A stretch of DNA of 64,000 nt from DASWJZ01 sp963792885 (GCA_963792885.1 CAWBXX010000002.1:496001-560000), one strand, 5' to 3'; shown: positions 43,619-53,004, counted from the first letter of the stretch. Numbers and translations are program-made. Notes: generated from the sequence alone by a model not told the origin.

Positions 43619-43879
43619 CCGCCGTGGGGCAGGCGCGGTCGAGCAAGGGGTTCGATTACTCCGCCGCGGCCGAGGTGTTCATCCTGCGCCCTTGGTCGGC
43701 GCGCAGATATGCCTACCGGCGGTTCAGACTCCGCCGCCGAGGCGATACGCTTCACGATCGAGGAGCTTCCCCCGCAAAACCTGGTCGGCGCCGTGATGGA
43801 AGTCGACGAGGCGCGCTTCGACCACAAGGACATCCGCGCGCTCTACGCGCAGGAAGGCTACCCGCTCGCCCGCCGTTGA
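43615..43879 (+). CDS. Small conserved protein (about 87 aa), frameshifted near 43736
   Basis: ATG overlaps the previous stop as ATGA. It reads MTAVGQARSSKGFDYSAAAEVFILRPWSARRYAYRRF. Removing the A at 43736 continues DSAAEAIRFTIEELPPQNLVGAVMEVDEARFDHKDIRALYAQEGYPLARR and stops at 43877-43879. The pair 43421/43615 looks like one transcriptional unit after rpsU. No known function. Confidence 0.72.
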
Positions 43880-44017
43880 GCCGGGCGTAGCCTCTCCCTC
43901 TCCGAGCCTTTACGCACACGCGGGCGAAGACCGCGCGCTGATCTCCTCTCCTCGGTGCTTGTCATTCGAGCCCGTCCTCGTATGCCTGGGCAACGGTCGA
44001 GGAACGGGGAGGCGTCA

Positions 44018-44719
44018 ATGACAGAGAAAGTTGCCATCGTCACGGCCGGCGGCAGCGGCATGGGTGCGGGCGCGGCGCGCCGGCTCGCGGAGGACGGCTA
44101 TCAGATCGCGATCCTCTCGTCGTCAGGGAAGGGCGAGGCCCTCGCCAAGGAGCTTGGTGGCGTCGGCGTTACCGGCTCAAATCAGTCGAACGACGATCTG
44201 AAGCGCCTCGTCGACCTGACCATGGAACGGTGGGGCCGCATCGACGCGCTGGTCAACTCCGCCGGCCATGGACCGCGCGCGGCGATCCTCGATCTCAGCG
44301 ACGAGGACTGGCAGCGCGGCATGGAGACCTATTTCCTGAACGTCGTCCGCCCCACGCGGCTCGTGACGCCCGTCATGCAGAAGCAGAGACAAGGCGCGAT
44401 CGTGAACATCTCGACCTACGCGGTCTTCGAGCCCGATCCGGCCTTCCCGACCTCAGGCGTCTTCCGCGCCGGGCTCGCCGTCTTCACCAAGCTCTTCGCC
44501 GACAGATACGCGGGCGAAGGAATCCGCATGAACAACGTGCTCCCCGGCTTCATCGACTCGTTTCCGGAGACGGAGGCGAACGTCGCGCGCATCCCCATGC
44601 GCCGCTACGGCCACGTCGAAGAGATCGCCGACACGATCGCGTTCCTGGTGTCGGAAGCCGCGGGGTATATTACGGGGCAGAATTTGCGCGTGGATGGGGG
44701 GATAACAAGGGGGGTTTAA
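44018..44719 (+). CDS. SDR-family protein lacking the catalytic Tyr and Lys (233 aa)
   Basis: Rossmann-fold short-chain dehydrogenase by overall sequence (N-terminal VAIVTAGGSGMGAGAARRLAEDGY, NSAG, GIRMNNVLPGF, and YITGQNLRVDGG at the end). The expected S...YxxxK set is not there. Aligning SGVFRAGL with the canonical YAAAKAGL puts Ser in place of Tyr and Arg in place of Lys; the catalytic-Ser position is Thr. The ATG at 44018 follows GGGGAGG. It is either a non-redox SDR relative or one using another mechanism. Confidence 0.85.
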   Translation: MTEKVAIVTAGGSGMGAGAARRLAEDGYQIAILSSSGKGEALAKELGGVGVTGSNQSNDDLKRLVDLTMERWGRIDALVNSAGHGPRAAILDLSDEDWQRGMETYFLNVVRPTRLVTPVMQKQRQGAIVNISTYAVFEPDPAFPTSGVFRAGLAVFTKLFADRYAGEGIRMNNVLPGFIDSFPETEANVARIPMRRYGHVEEIADTIAFLVSEAAGYITGQNLRVDGGITRGV

Positions 44720-44856
44720 GGACACGGGAAAGAGTGGGCCGGCTCGATCAGCCAACCCACTCGCACCATTCATCAGGCAGCGCGCTCAAGGCTACGCTGT
44801 TCACCGTCGGTCAGGTTGAGGCCGAGCTTAGCCTTGCCAGTTGTCAGGTGCTGGCA

Positions 44857-44942
44857 ACCCCTCACCCGGCTGCACAGCCTGTCCTCGGGCCGGCCGTTGG
44901 CCGGACCCCGGGGGCAGCCACCCTCTCCCTCTGGGAGAGGGC
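44857..44942. repeat. CCCTCTCCC-family repeats in the 421-bp gap after the SDR gene
   Basis: A CCCCTCACCCGG unit at 44857-44869 and CCCTCTCCC-TCTGGGAGAGGG at 44921-44942, separated by a GGCCGG-rich stem. The remainder of 44720-45140 shows no coding sequence I can support. Confidence 0.65.
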
Positions 44943-45140
44943 TTCGCTCTACCCTCCCCCGCATCCTGTCGCAAAGCGCGAGCCCGTTCCGATCGGCTCG
45001 GTTGCCGGTTCGCTCTCGAAGTCACGTTGTTCGGTCCGTGTTTGGCATCGAGCAATTTCGGCGAAAGTCGTAGCGGCTCCGACGATTAGGAGAGTGGCCC
45101 TTCCGAACATCGCGACCGGAATATCCGGCGGCGGAGAACC

Positions 45141-46151
45141 CTATTCCGCCTCGTCCTCATACCCCATCAGATGAAGCGGCTTCGCCGGTATCCCCTGAAG
45201 CTCGCACCATCTGACCAGCGCCTCTTCGCGCCCGTGCGTCACCCACACTTCCTGCGGTGAGACTTCGCGGATCGCGTCGCAGAGCTCGTCCCAGTCCGCG
45301 TGGTCGGAGATGACGAGCGGCAGCTCCACGCCGCCCTGCTTGGCGCGCTGGCGGATGCGCATCCAGCCAGACGCGAAGCACGAGACCGGATCGGCAAAGC
45401 GCCGCGCCCAGCGATCCTGAAAAGCGGACGTCGGGCCGACGACGATAGCGCCGGAAAAGTCCTTCTTGCGGCCCTTCTCAAGCGTCGCCGGCTCAAGCAC
45501 ACCGAGGTCAATCCCCTCGCGCACATAAAGCTCGCAGAGCTTCTGCATCGCGCCGTGGATGTAGATCGGCGCGTCGTATCCCGCCTCGCGGATCAGCGCG
45601 ATGACGCGCTGCGCTTTTCCAAGCGCGTAGGCACCGACGAGATGCGTGCGCTCCGGAAACTGCGCGACGGATGAGAGCAGCTTGCGGATCTCCGCGCGGT
45701 CGTCGGGATGGCGGAAGACCGGAAGCGCGAACGTCGCCTCGGTGATGAAGACGTCGCATTTGACCGGCGTAAACGGCGCGCAGGTCGGATCGAGCCGGCG
45801 CTTGTAGTCGCCCGACGCGACGATCCGCGTGCCGTCCTTCTCCACCGCGATTTGCGCGGAGCCGAGCACGTGACCCGCGGGGTGGAAGGTGACGCCGACG
45901 CCGTTGATGTTTCGCGTCTCGCCGAGCGTCGCCGCTTCCGCGCTTCCGGCAAAATCCCCGCCGTAGCGCTCCGCCATGATTTTGAGCGTCTCCGCTGTTG
46001 CGAGCACGGCACCATGCCCGCGCCGTGCGTGGTCGGAATGGCCGTGCGTGATCAGCGCACGATCCACCGCGCGGGTCGGGTCGATGTAAAAATCGCCGGG
46101 CGGGCAGTAGATGCCGGCGGGCGTGGCGCAGAGAAGCTCCGTGAAGCGCAT
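45141..46151 (-). CDS. Ligase-associated DNA damage response exonuclease (336 aa)
   Basis: Metallo-beta-lactamase/beta-CASP nuclease. The metal motif is THGHSDHAR, and SGDYKRR, EATF and SDHADW follow in order. MRFTELLCATPAGIYCPPGDFYIDP at 46151 is the family start. It partners with the ligase at 46929; the two are on opposite strands with a PilZ gene between them. Confidence 0.9.
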   Translation of the reverse strand: MRFTELLCATPAGIYCPPGDFYIDPTRAVDRALITHGHSDHARRGHGAVLATAETLKIMAERYGGDFAGSAEAATLGETRNINGVGVTFHPAGHVLGSAQIAVEKDGTRIVASGDYKRRLDPTCAPFTPVKCDVFITEATFALPVFRHPDDRAEIRKLLSSVAQFPERTHLVGAYALGKAQRVIALIREAGYDAPIYIHGAMQKLCELYVREGIDLGVLEPATLEKGRKKDFSGAIVVGPTSAFQDRWARRFADPVSCFASGWMRIRQRAKQGGVELPLVISDHADWDELCDAIREVSPQEVWVTHGREEALVRWCELQGIPAKPLHLMGYEDEAE

Positions 46152-46202
46152 CCCGCAGATATAGGGCAGGGACGCTCGGGACGCAGCCCGCACCCTCCTC
46201 TG

Positions 46203-46237
46203 TCGTCATTGCCGGACTTGATCCGGCAATCCATTCC
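46203..46237. repeat. TGCCGGACTTGATCCGGCA repeat unit
   Basis: GTCATTGCCGGACTTGATCCGG... single copy upstream of the exonuclease start, in the divergent gap before the PilZ gene. Confidence 0.7.
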
Positions 46238-46350
46238 GCCTGCCTCTCGTCGCATTAGCCAACCGGGTTAACCGTCAGACACGATCCTAATGGATTGTTA
46301 CCACCTCCGCGGGCGATACACATTTTGCTAACCTCGCTGAGGAGTCGGCC

Positions 46351-46686
46351 ATGATCGTGGAGAGGCGCAAGGAGCAGCGGCAGAAGAGCCTGCTCGGTGG
46401 AAAGGTCGTTTTCGGCCGCCTGCAATCCGTGATGGACTGCACCGTTCGCAACATCTCGCCGCACGGCGCGCTCGTCGTCTTCGAGCACACCGCGCTGACG
46501 CCGGCGGAATTCATGCTCCGCATCCCGTATCGCGATGAAGCCTATTCGGCGAAGCTCGTCTGGCGGGAGCGCGACCGCGCCGGCGTGACGCTCTCCGACG
46601 CCGAGCCGATCGCGGAGGTCAAGCGGGCCCGCGCGCTCGAGACCGAGAACCGCCGGCTCCGGAAACAACTCGACCCGGTCTGGTAG
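46351..46686 (+). CDS. PilZ-domain protein, probable c-di-GMP effector (111 aa)
   Basis: Single-domain protein. The c-di-GMP motif is complete: RRKEQR (residues 5-10) in the N-terminal arm and NISPHG (residues 34-39). It ends in a short helix (EVKRARALETENRRLRKQL). The signal partner and output are unknown. It begins after GAGGAG with good spacing. Confidence 0.85.
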   Translation: MIVERRKEQRQKSLLGGKVVFGRLQSVMDCTVRNISPHGALVVFEHTALTPAEFMLRIPYRDEAYSAKLVWRERDRAGVTLSDAEPIAEVKRARALETENRRLRKQLDPVW

Positions 46687-46731
46687 GGCAGCGCAGGCCG
46701 AGCCACGGCCACCGAGACATGCGCGGCCTTT

Positions 46732-46873
46732 AACCTCCCCCTTGAGGGGAGGTCGAAGTTCGCCCTTCGCGAACTTCGGGAGGGGGTCGCACAGGTCGAC
46801 CGGCATCACCCCCTCCCGAAATTCAATTCGCCTTCGGCTTCTTGAATTTCCACCTCCCCACAAGCGGGAGGTT
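46732..46873. repeat. CCTCCCC-family repeat pair before the ligase gene
   Basis: CCTCCCCCTTGAGGGGAGG, a TTCGCCCTTCGCGAA hairpin, CACCCCCTCCCGAAATTC and CCACCTCCCCACAAGCGGGAGG are facing units filling most of the gap 46687-46928. Confidence 0.7.
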
Positions 46874-46928
46874 AGGCGGCTAGTCTCGAGGCACGCGCCT
46901 CTCGTCACGAAGCCCTATATTCCCCTTC

Positions 46929-48566
46929 ATGCAGGCCTTCGCCGCGCTCCTCGACCGCCTCGTCCTCACCCCGGCCCGGAACGGCAAGCTCCGACTGCTC
47001 TCCGATTATTTTCGTGCCGCGCCCGATCCTGACCGTGGCTATGCGCTCGCGGCGCTGACCGGCGATCTCGCAATCGCCAGCGTGAAGCCGGCGATGCTTC
47101 GCGCGCTCGTCGTCGAGCGCATCGACGAGGTGCTCTTCGGCTATTCCTACGATTATGTCGGCGATCTCGCCGAGACGATCGCGCTCGTCTGGCCTGCGCG
47201 CGCCGCGGAGGGCGCCGAAACGGAGATGCCGCCGCGCCTCTCCGACGTGGTGGAACAGCTACACGCTGCCTCGCGGCTCGAAGGGCCGCGGCTCGTCGAG
47301 CGCTGGCTCGATCGCCTCGACGCTTCCGGCCGCTACGCGCTTCTGAAGCTCGTCACCGGCGGCCTTCGTGTCGGCGTCACCGCGCGGCTTGCCAAGCAGG
47401 CGCTGGCGAATCTCGGCGGCAAGGACGTGACCGAAATCGAGGAGATCTGGCACGGGCTGACGCCGCCTTATGTCGCGTTCTTCGCCTGGCTTGAGGGTCA
47501 GGGCGAGCGGCCCGTCTCCGCGGCGCTCGCGCCCTTCCGCCCGGTGATGCTCGCGCAGGCGCTCGACGAGAGCGAGCTTCAGAAGTTCGACCCGAAGGAC
47601 TACGCCGCCGAGTGGAAGTGGGACGGCATCCGCGTGCAGGCCGTTTCGGAAAAGGGCGTGCGCAAGCTCTACTCACGCTCGGGCGACGACATCTCCGGCG
47701 CCTTCCCCGACATCCTCGAAGAGCTCACCTTCGAAGGCGCGATCGACGGCGAGCTGCTTGTCGCGAGGGAAGACGCGGGCTCGATATCGATCGCGCCCTT
47801 CGGCGACCTTCAGCAGCGATTAAACCGCAAGACCGTGTCGCAGAAGCTCGTCAATTCGCATCCCGCCTTCATCCGCGCCTACGATCTTCTAGTCGACGGC
47901 AGCGACGACCCGCGCGCACTTCCGTTCGCTGAGCGGCGCAAGCGGCTTGAGGCTTTCGTGCAAGAGATCGCGTCGCCCCGGATCGACGTCTCGCCGCTCG
48001 TCGCGTTCGCCTCGTGGGAGGAGCTTGCCGCGCTGCGACAGAATCCGCCGACGCATGGCCGTCTGCACGAGGTGGCCGAAGGCCTGATGCTGAAGCGCTG
48101 GGACTCCGCCTACGTGCCCGGCCGGCCGAAAGGCCCGTGGTTCAAGTGGAAGCGCGATCCCCACGTGGTCGATGCGGTGCTGATGTATGCGCAGCGCGGC
48201 CACGGCAAGCGCTCGTCCTTCTACTCCGACTACACGTTCGGCGTCTGGGCGGGTGCCGAGGACGCGCCGGAGCTGGTGCCGGTCGGAAAAGCCTATTTCG
48301 GCTTCACCGACGAGGAGCTGCGCGAGCTCGACCGTTATGTCCGCAACAACACCACCGACCGGTTCGGGCCGGTCCGCGCCGTGCGCGCCGAGCCGAACCA
48401 CGGGCTGGTGCTGGAAGTCGCCTTCGAGGGCCTGAACCGCTCGACCCGCCACAAATCCGGCATCGCCATGCGCTTCCCGCGCATCAATCGGCTCCGCTGG
48501 GACAAGCCGCCCGCCGAGGCCGACCGTCTGGAGACGCTGGAAAAGCTTCTGCCCGCCGCATCGTGA
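46929..48566 (+). CDS. ATP-dependent DNA ligase, ligase-associated repair type (545 aa)
   Basis: Seals nicks using ATP. The nucleotidyl-transfer lysine is in EWKWDGIR (K230), followed by SRSGDDI and IDGELLV. The N-terminal adenylation-preceding domain (MQAFAALLDRLVLTPARNGKL) and the C-terminal OB-fold ending SGIAMRFPRINRLRWDK are normal for this family. It belongs functionally with the exonuclease at 45141 and with the helicase/pdeM pair at 34884-38247. Confidence 0.92.
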   Translation: MQAFAALLDRLVLTPARNGKLRLLSDYFRAAPDPDRGYALAALTGDLAIASVKPAMLRALVVERIDEVLFGYSYDYVGDLAETIALVWPARAAEGAETEMPPRLSDVVEQLHAASRLEGPRLVERWLDRLDASGRYALLKLVTGGLRVGVTARLAKQALANLGGKDVTEIEEIWHGLTPPYVAFFAWLEGQGERPVSAALAPFRPVMLAQALDESELQKFDPKDYAAEWKWDGIRVQAVSEKGVRKLYSRSGDDISGAFPDILEELTFEGAIDGELLVAREDAGSISIAPFGDLQQRLNRKTVSQKLVNSHPAFIRAYDLLVDGSDDPRALPFAERRKRLEAFVQEIASPRIDVSPLVAFASWEELAALRQNPPTHGRLHEVAEGLMLKRWDSAYVPGRPKGPWFKWKRDPHVVDAVLMYAQRGHGKRSSFYSDYTFGVWAGAEDAPELVPVGKAYFGFTDEELRELDRYVRNNTTDRFGPVRAVRAEPNHGLVLEVAFEGLNRSTRHKSGIAMRFPRINRLRWDKPPAEADRLETLEKLLPAAS

Positions 48567-48654
48567 TTCCGCACTCCCTCAAGGCGGAGAGGGCGGCCGC
48601 CTTGCCGGCTCCGGGCGCGCGCTTTACCTAGGAAACGCTGAAACAGGTCGATTC

Positions 48655-48933
48655 ATGCAAGGTCTGACGCGCTTTCTCGGCGACACGCCATGGCGAGTGG
48701 CGATCCGCCTCGTTCTTCTCTCCTTCGTGGTGGGACTGGTGCTCTCCGCGCTCGGATTCCGCCCCTACGACATCTACGAATGGATGCGCCACGCGATCCT
48801 GCGCATCTACGACATGGGCTTCGACATCTTCGCAAATTCCTTCACCTATCTCGTCGCCGGAGCGCTGATCGTCGTGCCGCTCTTCCTCGTCACGCGCCTC
48901 TTCAAGCTCGGCGGCCGGCGCCGCCAGGAGTGA
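48655..48933 (+). CDS. DUF6460-like small membrane protein (92 aa)
   Basis: MQGLTRFLGDTPWRVAIRLVLLSFVVGLVLSALGFRPYDIYEWMRHAILRIYDMGFDIF has two hydrophobic segments and ends in LFKLGGRRRQE. It is a conserved alphaproteobacterial membrane family without known function. The stop overlaps the next gene's GTG as GTGA. Confidence 0.8.
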   Translation: MQGLTRFLGDTPWRVAIRLVLLSFVVGLVLSALGFRPYDIYEWMRHAILRIYDMGFDIFANSFTYLVAGALIVVPLFLVTRLFKLGGRRRQE

Positions 48934-50279
48934 GCGACGCGCCGGAAGAAGAGCGGGTCCGCCCCTTCGACGTAACGCACCGCTCGGTTTTCCGCCTCGC
49001 CGTGCCGATGACGCTTGCCTACCTCTCTGTGCCCTTGATCGGCGTCGTCGACACGGTCGTGATTGGCCAGCTCGGCGTCGCAGCGCTGATCGGCGGCATC
49101 GCCGTCGGCGCCATCGTCCTGGACATCCTCTTCACGACCTTCAACTTCCTGCGCTCCGGCACGACGGGCCTGACGGCGCAGGCGGTGGGTGCGGCGGACA
49201 AGGAAGAGATCGTCGCCGTCCTTGCCCGTGCGCTGATCGTGGCAGCGGTGAGCAGCGTTCCGATCGTCGCGCTCCAGGTGCCGTTCATCGCGGCGAGCAT
49301 CTGGTTCATGGATCCCGGGCCGGCGGTCGTCGATGCCATGCACGACTACCTCCACATCCGCATCTGGGAGACGCCGCTGACGCTTGCGAACTACGCACTG
49401 CTCGGTTGGCTCGTCGGCCTCGGCCGGTCGATGACCGTGCTCGGCGTGCAGACGCTCTTCGCCGCTTTGAACATCGTCTTCTCCGTCTGGTTCGTCCTCG
49501 GGCTTCAGCTCGGCGTCACGGGAGTCGCGTGGGCTTCGGTGCTTTCGGAAGGCATCACGGTGCTGGCGCAGATTCCGATCATTCTGGCGCTCGCGCCCCT
49601 GTCGCGGATCTCGTGGAGGACGCGCGTCTTCGACCGCCGCGGGTTCGAGCGCCTGATCGGCGTCAACCGCGACATCATGATCCGTTCCTTCTCGCTGCTT
49701 TTCGCCTTTGCCTTCTTCACCCGTCAGGGTGCGCAGTTCGGCGCTGTCATTCTCGCTGCCAATGCTATTCTGATGCACTTCTTCATCGTCGGCGGCTATT
49801 TCCTCGACGGCTTCGCCACCGCCGCAGAACAGTTTGCCGGCCGCGCCGTCGGCGCGCGCTTCCGTCCGGCCTTCGAGCGTGTCGTGCGGCTCACCACGCT
49901 TTGGGGGCTTGGCACGGGAATCGTGCTGTCACTCGTCTATGTTGCCTTCGGCCCGCTCATTATCGACATGATGACGACGGCCGTCGACGTGCGCGAGGTG
50001 GCGCGCCGGTTTCTGCCCTGGGCGGTGCTCACGCCGATCGCAGGTGCCATCGCCTTCCAGATGGACGGCATCTTCATCGGCGCCACCTGGTCGCGCGACA
50101 TGCGCAACATGATGCTGCTTTCCGTCGTCGTCTATCTCGCCGCATGGGCGGCGCTCACGCCCGCTTTCGGCAATCATGGCCTCTGGGCGGCACTCTTGAT
50201 CTTCCTCGGCGCACGTAGCCTGATCTTCCATCTGCGCATGCGCCGGCTCCTGCCGCGCACGTTTCCTAAGCCGCCTTGA
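48930..50279 (+). CDS. MATE-family efflux transporter, DinF-like (449 aa)
   Basis: Twelve-helix multidrug/toxin extruder. It starts at a GTG overlapping the upstream stop by 4 bp, giving SDAPEEERVRPFDVTHRSVFRLAVPMTLAYLSVPLIGVVDTVVIGQLG. Two MatE-type halves are visible (second half starts near RSFSLLFAFAFFTRQGAQFGAVILAANAIL). The cargo is unknown. Confidence 0.88.
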   Translation: MSDAPEEERVRPFDVTHRSVFRLAVPMTLAYLSVPLIGVVDTVVIGQLGVAALIGGIAVGAIVLDILFTTFNFLRSGTTGLTAQAVGAADKEEIVAVLARALIVAAVSSVPIVALQVPFIAASIWFMDPGPAVVDAMHDYLHIRIWETPLTLANYALLGWLVGLGRSMTVLGVQTLFAALNIVFSVWFVLGLQLGVTGVAWASVLSEGITVLAQIPIILALAPLSRISWRTRVFDRRGFERLIGVNRDIMIRSFSLLFAFAFFTRQGAQFGAVILAANAILMHFFIVGGYFLDGFATAAEQFAGRAVGARFRPAFERVVRLTTLWGLGTGIVLSLVYVAFGPLIIDMMTTAVDVREVARRFLPWAVLTPIAGAIAFQMDGIFIGATWSRDMRNMMLLSVVVYLAAWAALTPAFGNHGLWAALLIFLGARSLIFHLRMRRLLPRTFPKPP

Positions 50280-50350
50280 TCTCGGGTGGACGAAGTGCCG
50301 CGCCGCGGGGCAAGATCAAAGCCTGGTGCGGCGCGGACTAGGGAAACCGA

Positions 50351-51394
50351 ATGCGCGTCTTTGTGTCGGCATTGGCCTGTGTCTTGGCGGCAGCTTTCTT
50401 GCTGCTACTCTCGCCCGTGGCGGCGCGCGCCGCGACGGTCGTCTATTACTCGGCACCGGAGAACTCTTATGGCTGGTGTGCGGGCTACGCTCACACGCGC
50501 GCGCAGAGCTGCGCCCGCGATTACTGCATTGAAGCAGGCGGGACGGATTGCCGGCTCGCGGTCGAGTGTGCCGGCGGCTGGGGCGCGATCGCGTTCGCGC
50601 AGGAGCCCGCAGTCGGCGTTGGAATCGCCTGCGACATGGGAGACTCCGCCTCGGCGCGCAAGGCGGCCGACACCGTATGCATGGTGGCATCGAGGACCTT
50701 TTGCTGGACCGATGTCACCTTCTCGAGCCACGCACGCACCCTGTCCGCCGCAAGCAACCGCGACTTCGACCTGACTTGGTATGCCCAGGGCATGCTGAAC
50801 GCCCGCTTCTACGCGGCCGGCCCACTCGACGGCTCGGGCGGGCCGCAGACGAGAGAGGCGATCAAGAAATTTCAGGCCGACCTTGGACGACCGCAGACCG
50901 GTGTGCTCGACGACGAGCTGTTCCTGCGTCTCGCGGACGCCGTCGAGGGCGCCACCAGTCTGTCCAAGCTGGTGAAGCGCGACGTCCTCGATCCGTCCGC
51001 GGACCTGCTCGCGATCCGCAGCTTCTCCGGTTCGTCCAAGCCCGCCCCGGACCGCACGTTCAGCGAAGAGCTCGCGGAGCGCTCGGATGAGGCGCGGCGG
51101 TTGGCGCTCGCAACACTGCTGTCGACGCACGCGAACAAATGCACGCTGCCGGCGCTCGATGCTTTGACGCCGGATCCGGCGTCGCAATTATGGGAGATAG
51201 AGTGCGTCGAAGGCTCTTTCAGTCTGTCCCTGATGGGGGACACCACGTTGATCATCAGCAACGGCACCGGCAAGCCGGAGGAGAATCCTAAGATCCCACC
51301 TGCACCCGGACAGGCGCAACAGTCTGAGGCCGCTCCTGAGCCCGCCATTCAGCGTAAGGTCATCCCCGAGCCGCAGCCCGCGCCTCAGCAGTAG
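50351..51394 (+). CDS. Exported protein with DUF4189-like N-terminus and peptidoglycan-binding domain (347 aa)
   Basis: Signal peptide MRVFVSALACVLAAAFLLLL, then a Cys-rich segment (WCAGYAHTRAQSCARDYCIEAGGTDCR...AGGWGAIAFAQ), which resembles DUF4189. A peptidoglycan-binding domain follows (AQGMLNARFYAAGPLDGSGGPQTREAIKKFQ), then a Ser/Ala/Pro-rich C-terminus. It probably sits in the periplasm attached to the wall. Confidence 0.82.
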   Translation: MRVFVSALACVLAAAFLLLLSPVAARAATVVYYSAPENSYGWCAGYAHTRAQSCARDYCIEAGGTDCRLAVECAGGWGAIAFAQEPAVGVGIACDMGDSASARKAADTVCMVASRTFCWTDVTFSSHARTLSAASNRDFDLTWYAQGMLNARFYAAGPLDGSGGPQTREAIKKFQADLGRPQTGVLDDELFLRLADAVEGATSLSKLVKRDVLDPSADLLAIRSFSGSSKPAPDRTFSEELAERSDEARRLALATLLSTHANKCTLPALDALTPDPASQLWEIECVEGSFSLSLMGDTTLIISNGTGKPEENPKIPPAPGQAQQSEAAPEPAIQRKVIPEPQPAPQQ

Positions 51395-51469
51395 ACCACC
51401 CAGGGCGCGGGAAGTGGTACGACGATGCGTGAGTGACTTGCGCAGCGCAGGGCGGCCAGCAAAACCCGA

Positions 51470-52558
51470 TCAGTGCGGCCACGCGGCGGACCAGCGATCC
51501 GTCTCGATCCCCCGGACGTCGCAGATCCGTTTGATGTTGCGCTCATCGAGCCGCTTCAGGAGTTCCGTGGCGATCCGCTTCGGCAGGGATGGTCCCTCGT
51601 AGATGAGCGCCGTATAGAGCTGCACCAAGTCGGCGCCCGCCGCGATCTTCGACCATGCCGCCGCCGCGCCGTCGACGCCACCGGCACCGACGATGACAAG
51701 TCCCGGCCCGGCTAGCTGCCGCGCCCGCGCCACCATCCCCGTCGACAGCTCGAAGAGCGGCCGCCCGGAAAGCCCGCCGAGCTCCTGCGTGAAGTGTTTC
51801 GATTTGAGGTCCGGCCGTTTCACCGTCGTGTTGGCGACGATCAGGCCGTCGATCGCGTGCGCCTTCGCCGTCGCGATCAGAGTGGCGAGACTCCCATCGT
51901 CGAGGTCCGGCGCGACCTTGAGGAGGATCGGCGTGCGGCGCCCGCATTCCTCGGCCGCCTCCGCCTGCGCTTCGCCGACATATTTCAGCAGCGCGCTGAG
52001 CGCATTGCCGCTCTGGAGATCGCGCAACCCCGGCGTATTCGGCGATGAGACGTTGATCGTGAGGTACGCCGCGATCGGCGCAAACAGGCGGACGCCGGCA
52101 TAGTAGTCGAAGACGCGATCCTCGCTGTCGCGGTTCGCGCCGATGTTGACACCGACGATGCCGCTCCGGCCGCTGCGCAAGTCGAGGCGCTCCAGCGCCG
52201 CCTCGTGCCCTTCGTTGTTGAAGCCGAGCCGGTTGATGAGCGCCCGGTCGGCGGGAAGGCGGAAGAGCCGTGGCTTCGGGTTCCCCTCCTGCGGGAGCGG
52301 CGTCAGCGTCCCGATCTCGACGAAGCCGAAGCCCATTCCGAGCATCGCGTCGGCGATCTTGCCGTCCTTGTCGAGGCCGGCGGCGAGCCCGATCGGGTTT
52401 GGGAAGTCGAGGCCGAGCAGGTTGACGGCAAGCCGGGGGTCGGACGTCACCGCGGGCGGACGGGTCGGCCGCAGCCGCGCGGCCTTGATCGCGAGCCGAT
52501 GCGCGCGCTCCGGCTCGATGAGCCTGAGCGCCTGCGTTACGCGATCGGCGACCGTCAT
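51470..52558 (-). CDS. pyrD: Quinone-dependent dihydroorotate dehydrogenase
   Basis: Class 2 (membrane-attached) enzyme of pyrimidine synthesis, 362 aa. GLAAGLDKDG, RLGFNNEG, VGVNIGANRD and TINVSSPNTPGLR hold the FMN and dihydroorotate sites. The base Ser is in NVSSPNTPG. The N-terminal helix ALRLIEPERAHRLAIKAARL is the quinone-side membrane anchor. It overlaps the upstream DUF952 gene by 4 bp. Confidence 0.94.
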   Translation of the reverse strand: MTVADRVTQALRLIEPERAHRLAIKAARLRPTRPPAVTSDPRLAVNLLGLDFPNPIGLAAGLDKDGKIADAMLGMGFGFVEIGTLTPLPQEGNPKPRLFRLPADRALINRLGFNNEGHEAALERLDLRSGRSGIVGVNIGANRDSEDRVFDYYAGVRLFAPIAAYLTINVSSPNTPGLRDLQSGNALSALLKYVGEAQAEAAEECGRRTPILLKVAPDLDDGSLATLIATAKAHAIDGLIVANTTVKRPDLKSKHFTQELGGLSGRPLFELSTGMVARARQLAGPGLVIVGAGGVDGAAAAWSKIAAGADLVQLYTALIYEGPSLPKRIATELLKRLDERNIKRICDVRGIETDRWSAAWPH

Positions 52559-52899
52559 GGGATGTCCGTCGGAAAGACGTGGCCGCCCGCTTCGAGCGGC
52601 AGCGGAGAGACTTTCAGCACCGCCGAAAGCGGCAGGCTGCCGTAAAGATGCGGGAAGAGGGCACCACCACGTGAGGGCTCGTAGCGGAGCGCTTCGCCGA
52701 GCGGCTCCGGGTCGATCGCGACGAGGAGCAGATCGTCTTCTCCGGAAAAATGCCGTGTCGCGGTCTCGCGCACCTGTTCGGCGCTCGAAAAATGGATGTA
52801 GCCGTCCGCAAGGTCGACGGGCGCGCCGTCGAAGCGGCCGGTTCGCTCGGCCTCGAGCCAGAGCGCGCGTGAGCAGATCTTGTAGATCGGTTGCCGCAT
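52555..52899 (-). CDS. DUF952-family protein (114 aa)
   Basis: MRQPIYKICSRALWLEAERTGRFDGAPVDLADGYIHFSSAEQVRETA is the family start (KI...W..A...G.F.G...D..DG+IHFS). It lies directly upstream of pyrD with an overlapping stop, as in many alphaproteobacteria. Molecular role unknown. Confidence 0.87.
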   Translation of the reverse strand: MRQPIYKICSRALWLEAERTGRFDGAPVDLADGYIHFSSAEQVRETATRHFSGEDDLLLVAIDPEPLGEALRYEPSRGGALFPHLYGSLPLSAVLKVSPLPLEAGGHVFPTDIP

Positions 52900-53004
52900 C
52901 CTCCCTCAAGGATAAGAGGCGAGGCTGCGGCGGCAAGCGCGCTTTCGCCACAGCCTTCGCAAACCTAGAGTCCCAGATGTTGGAGGCGGGCAATTGGAGA
53001 TGGC

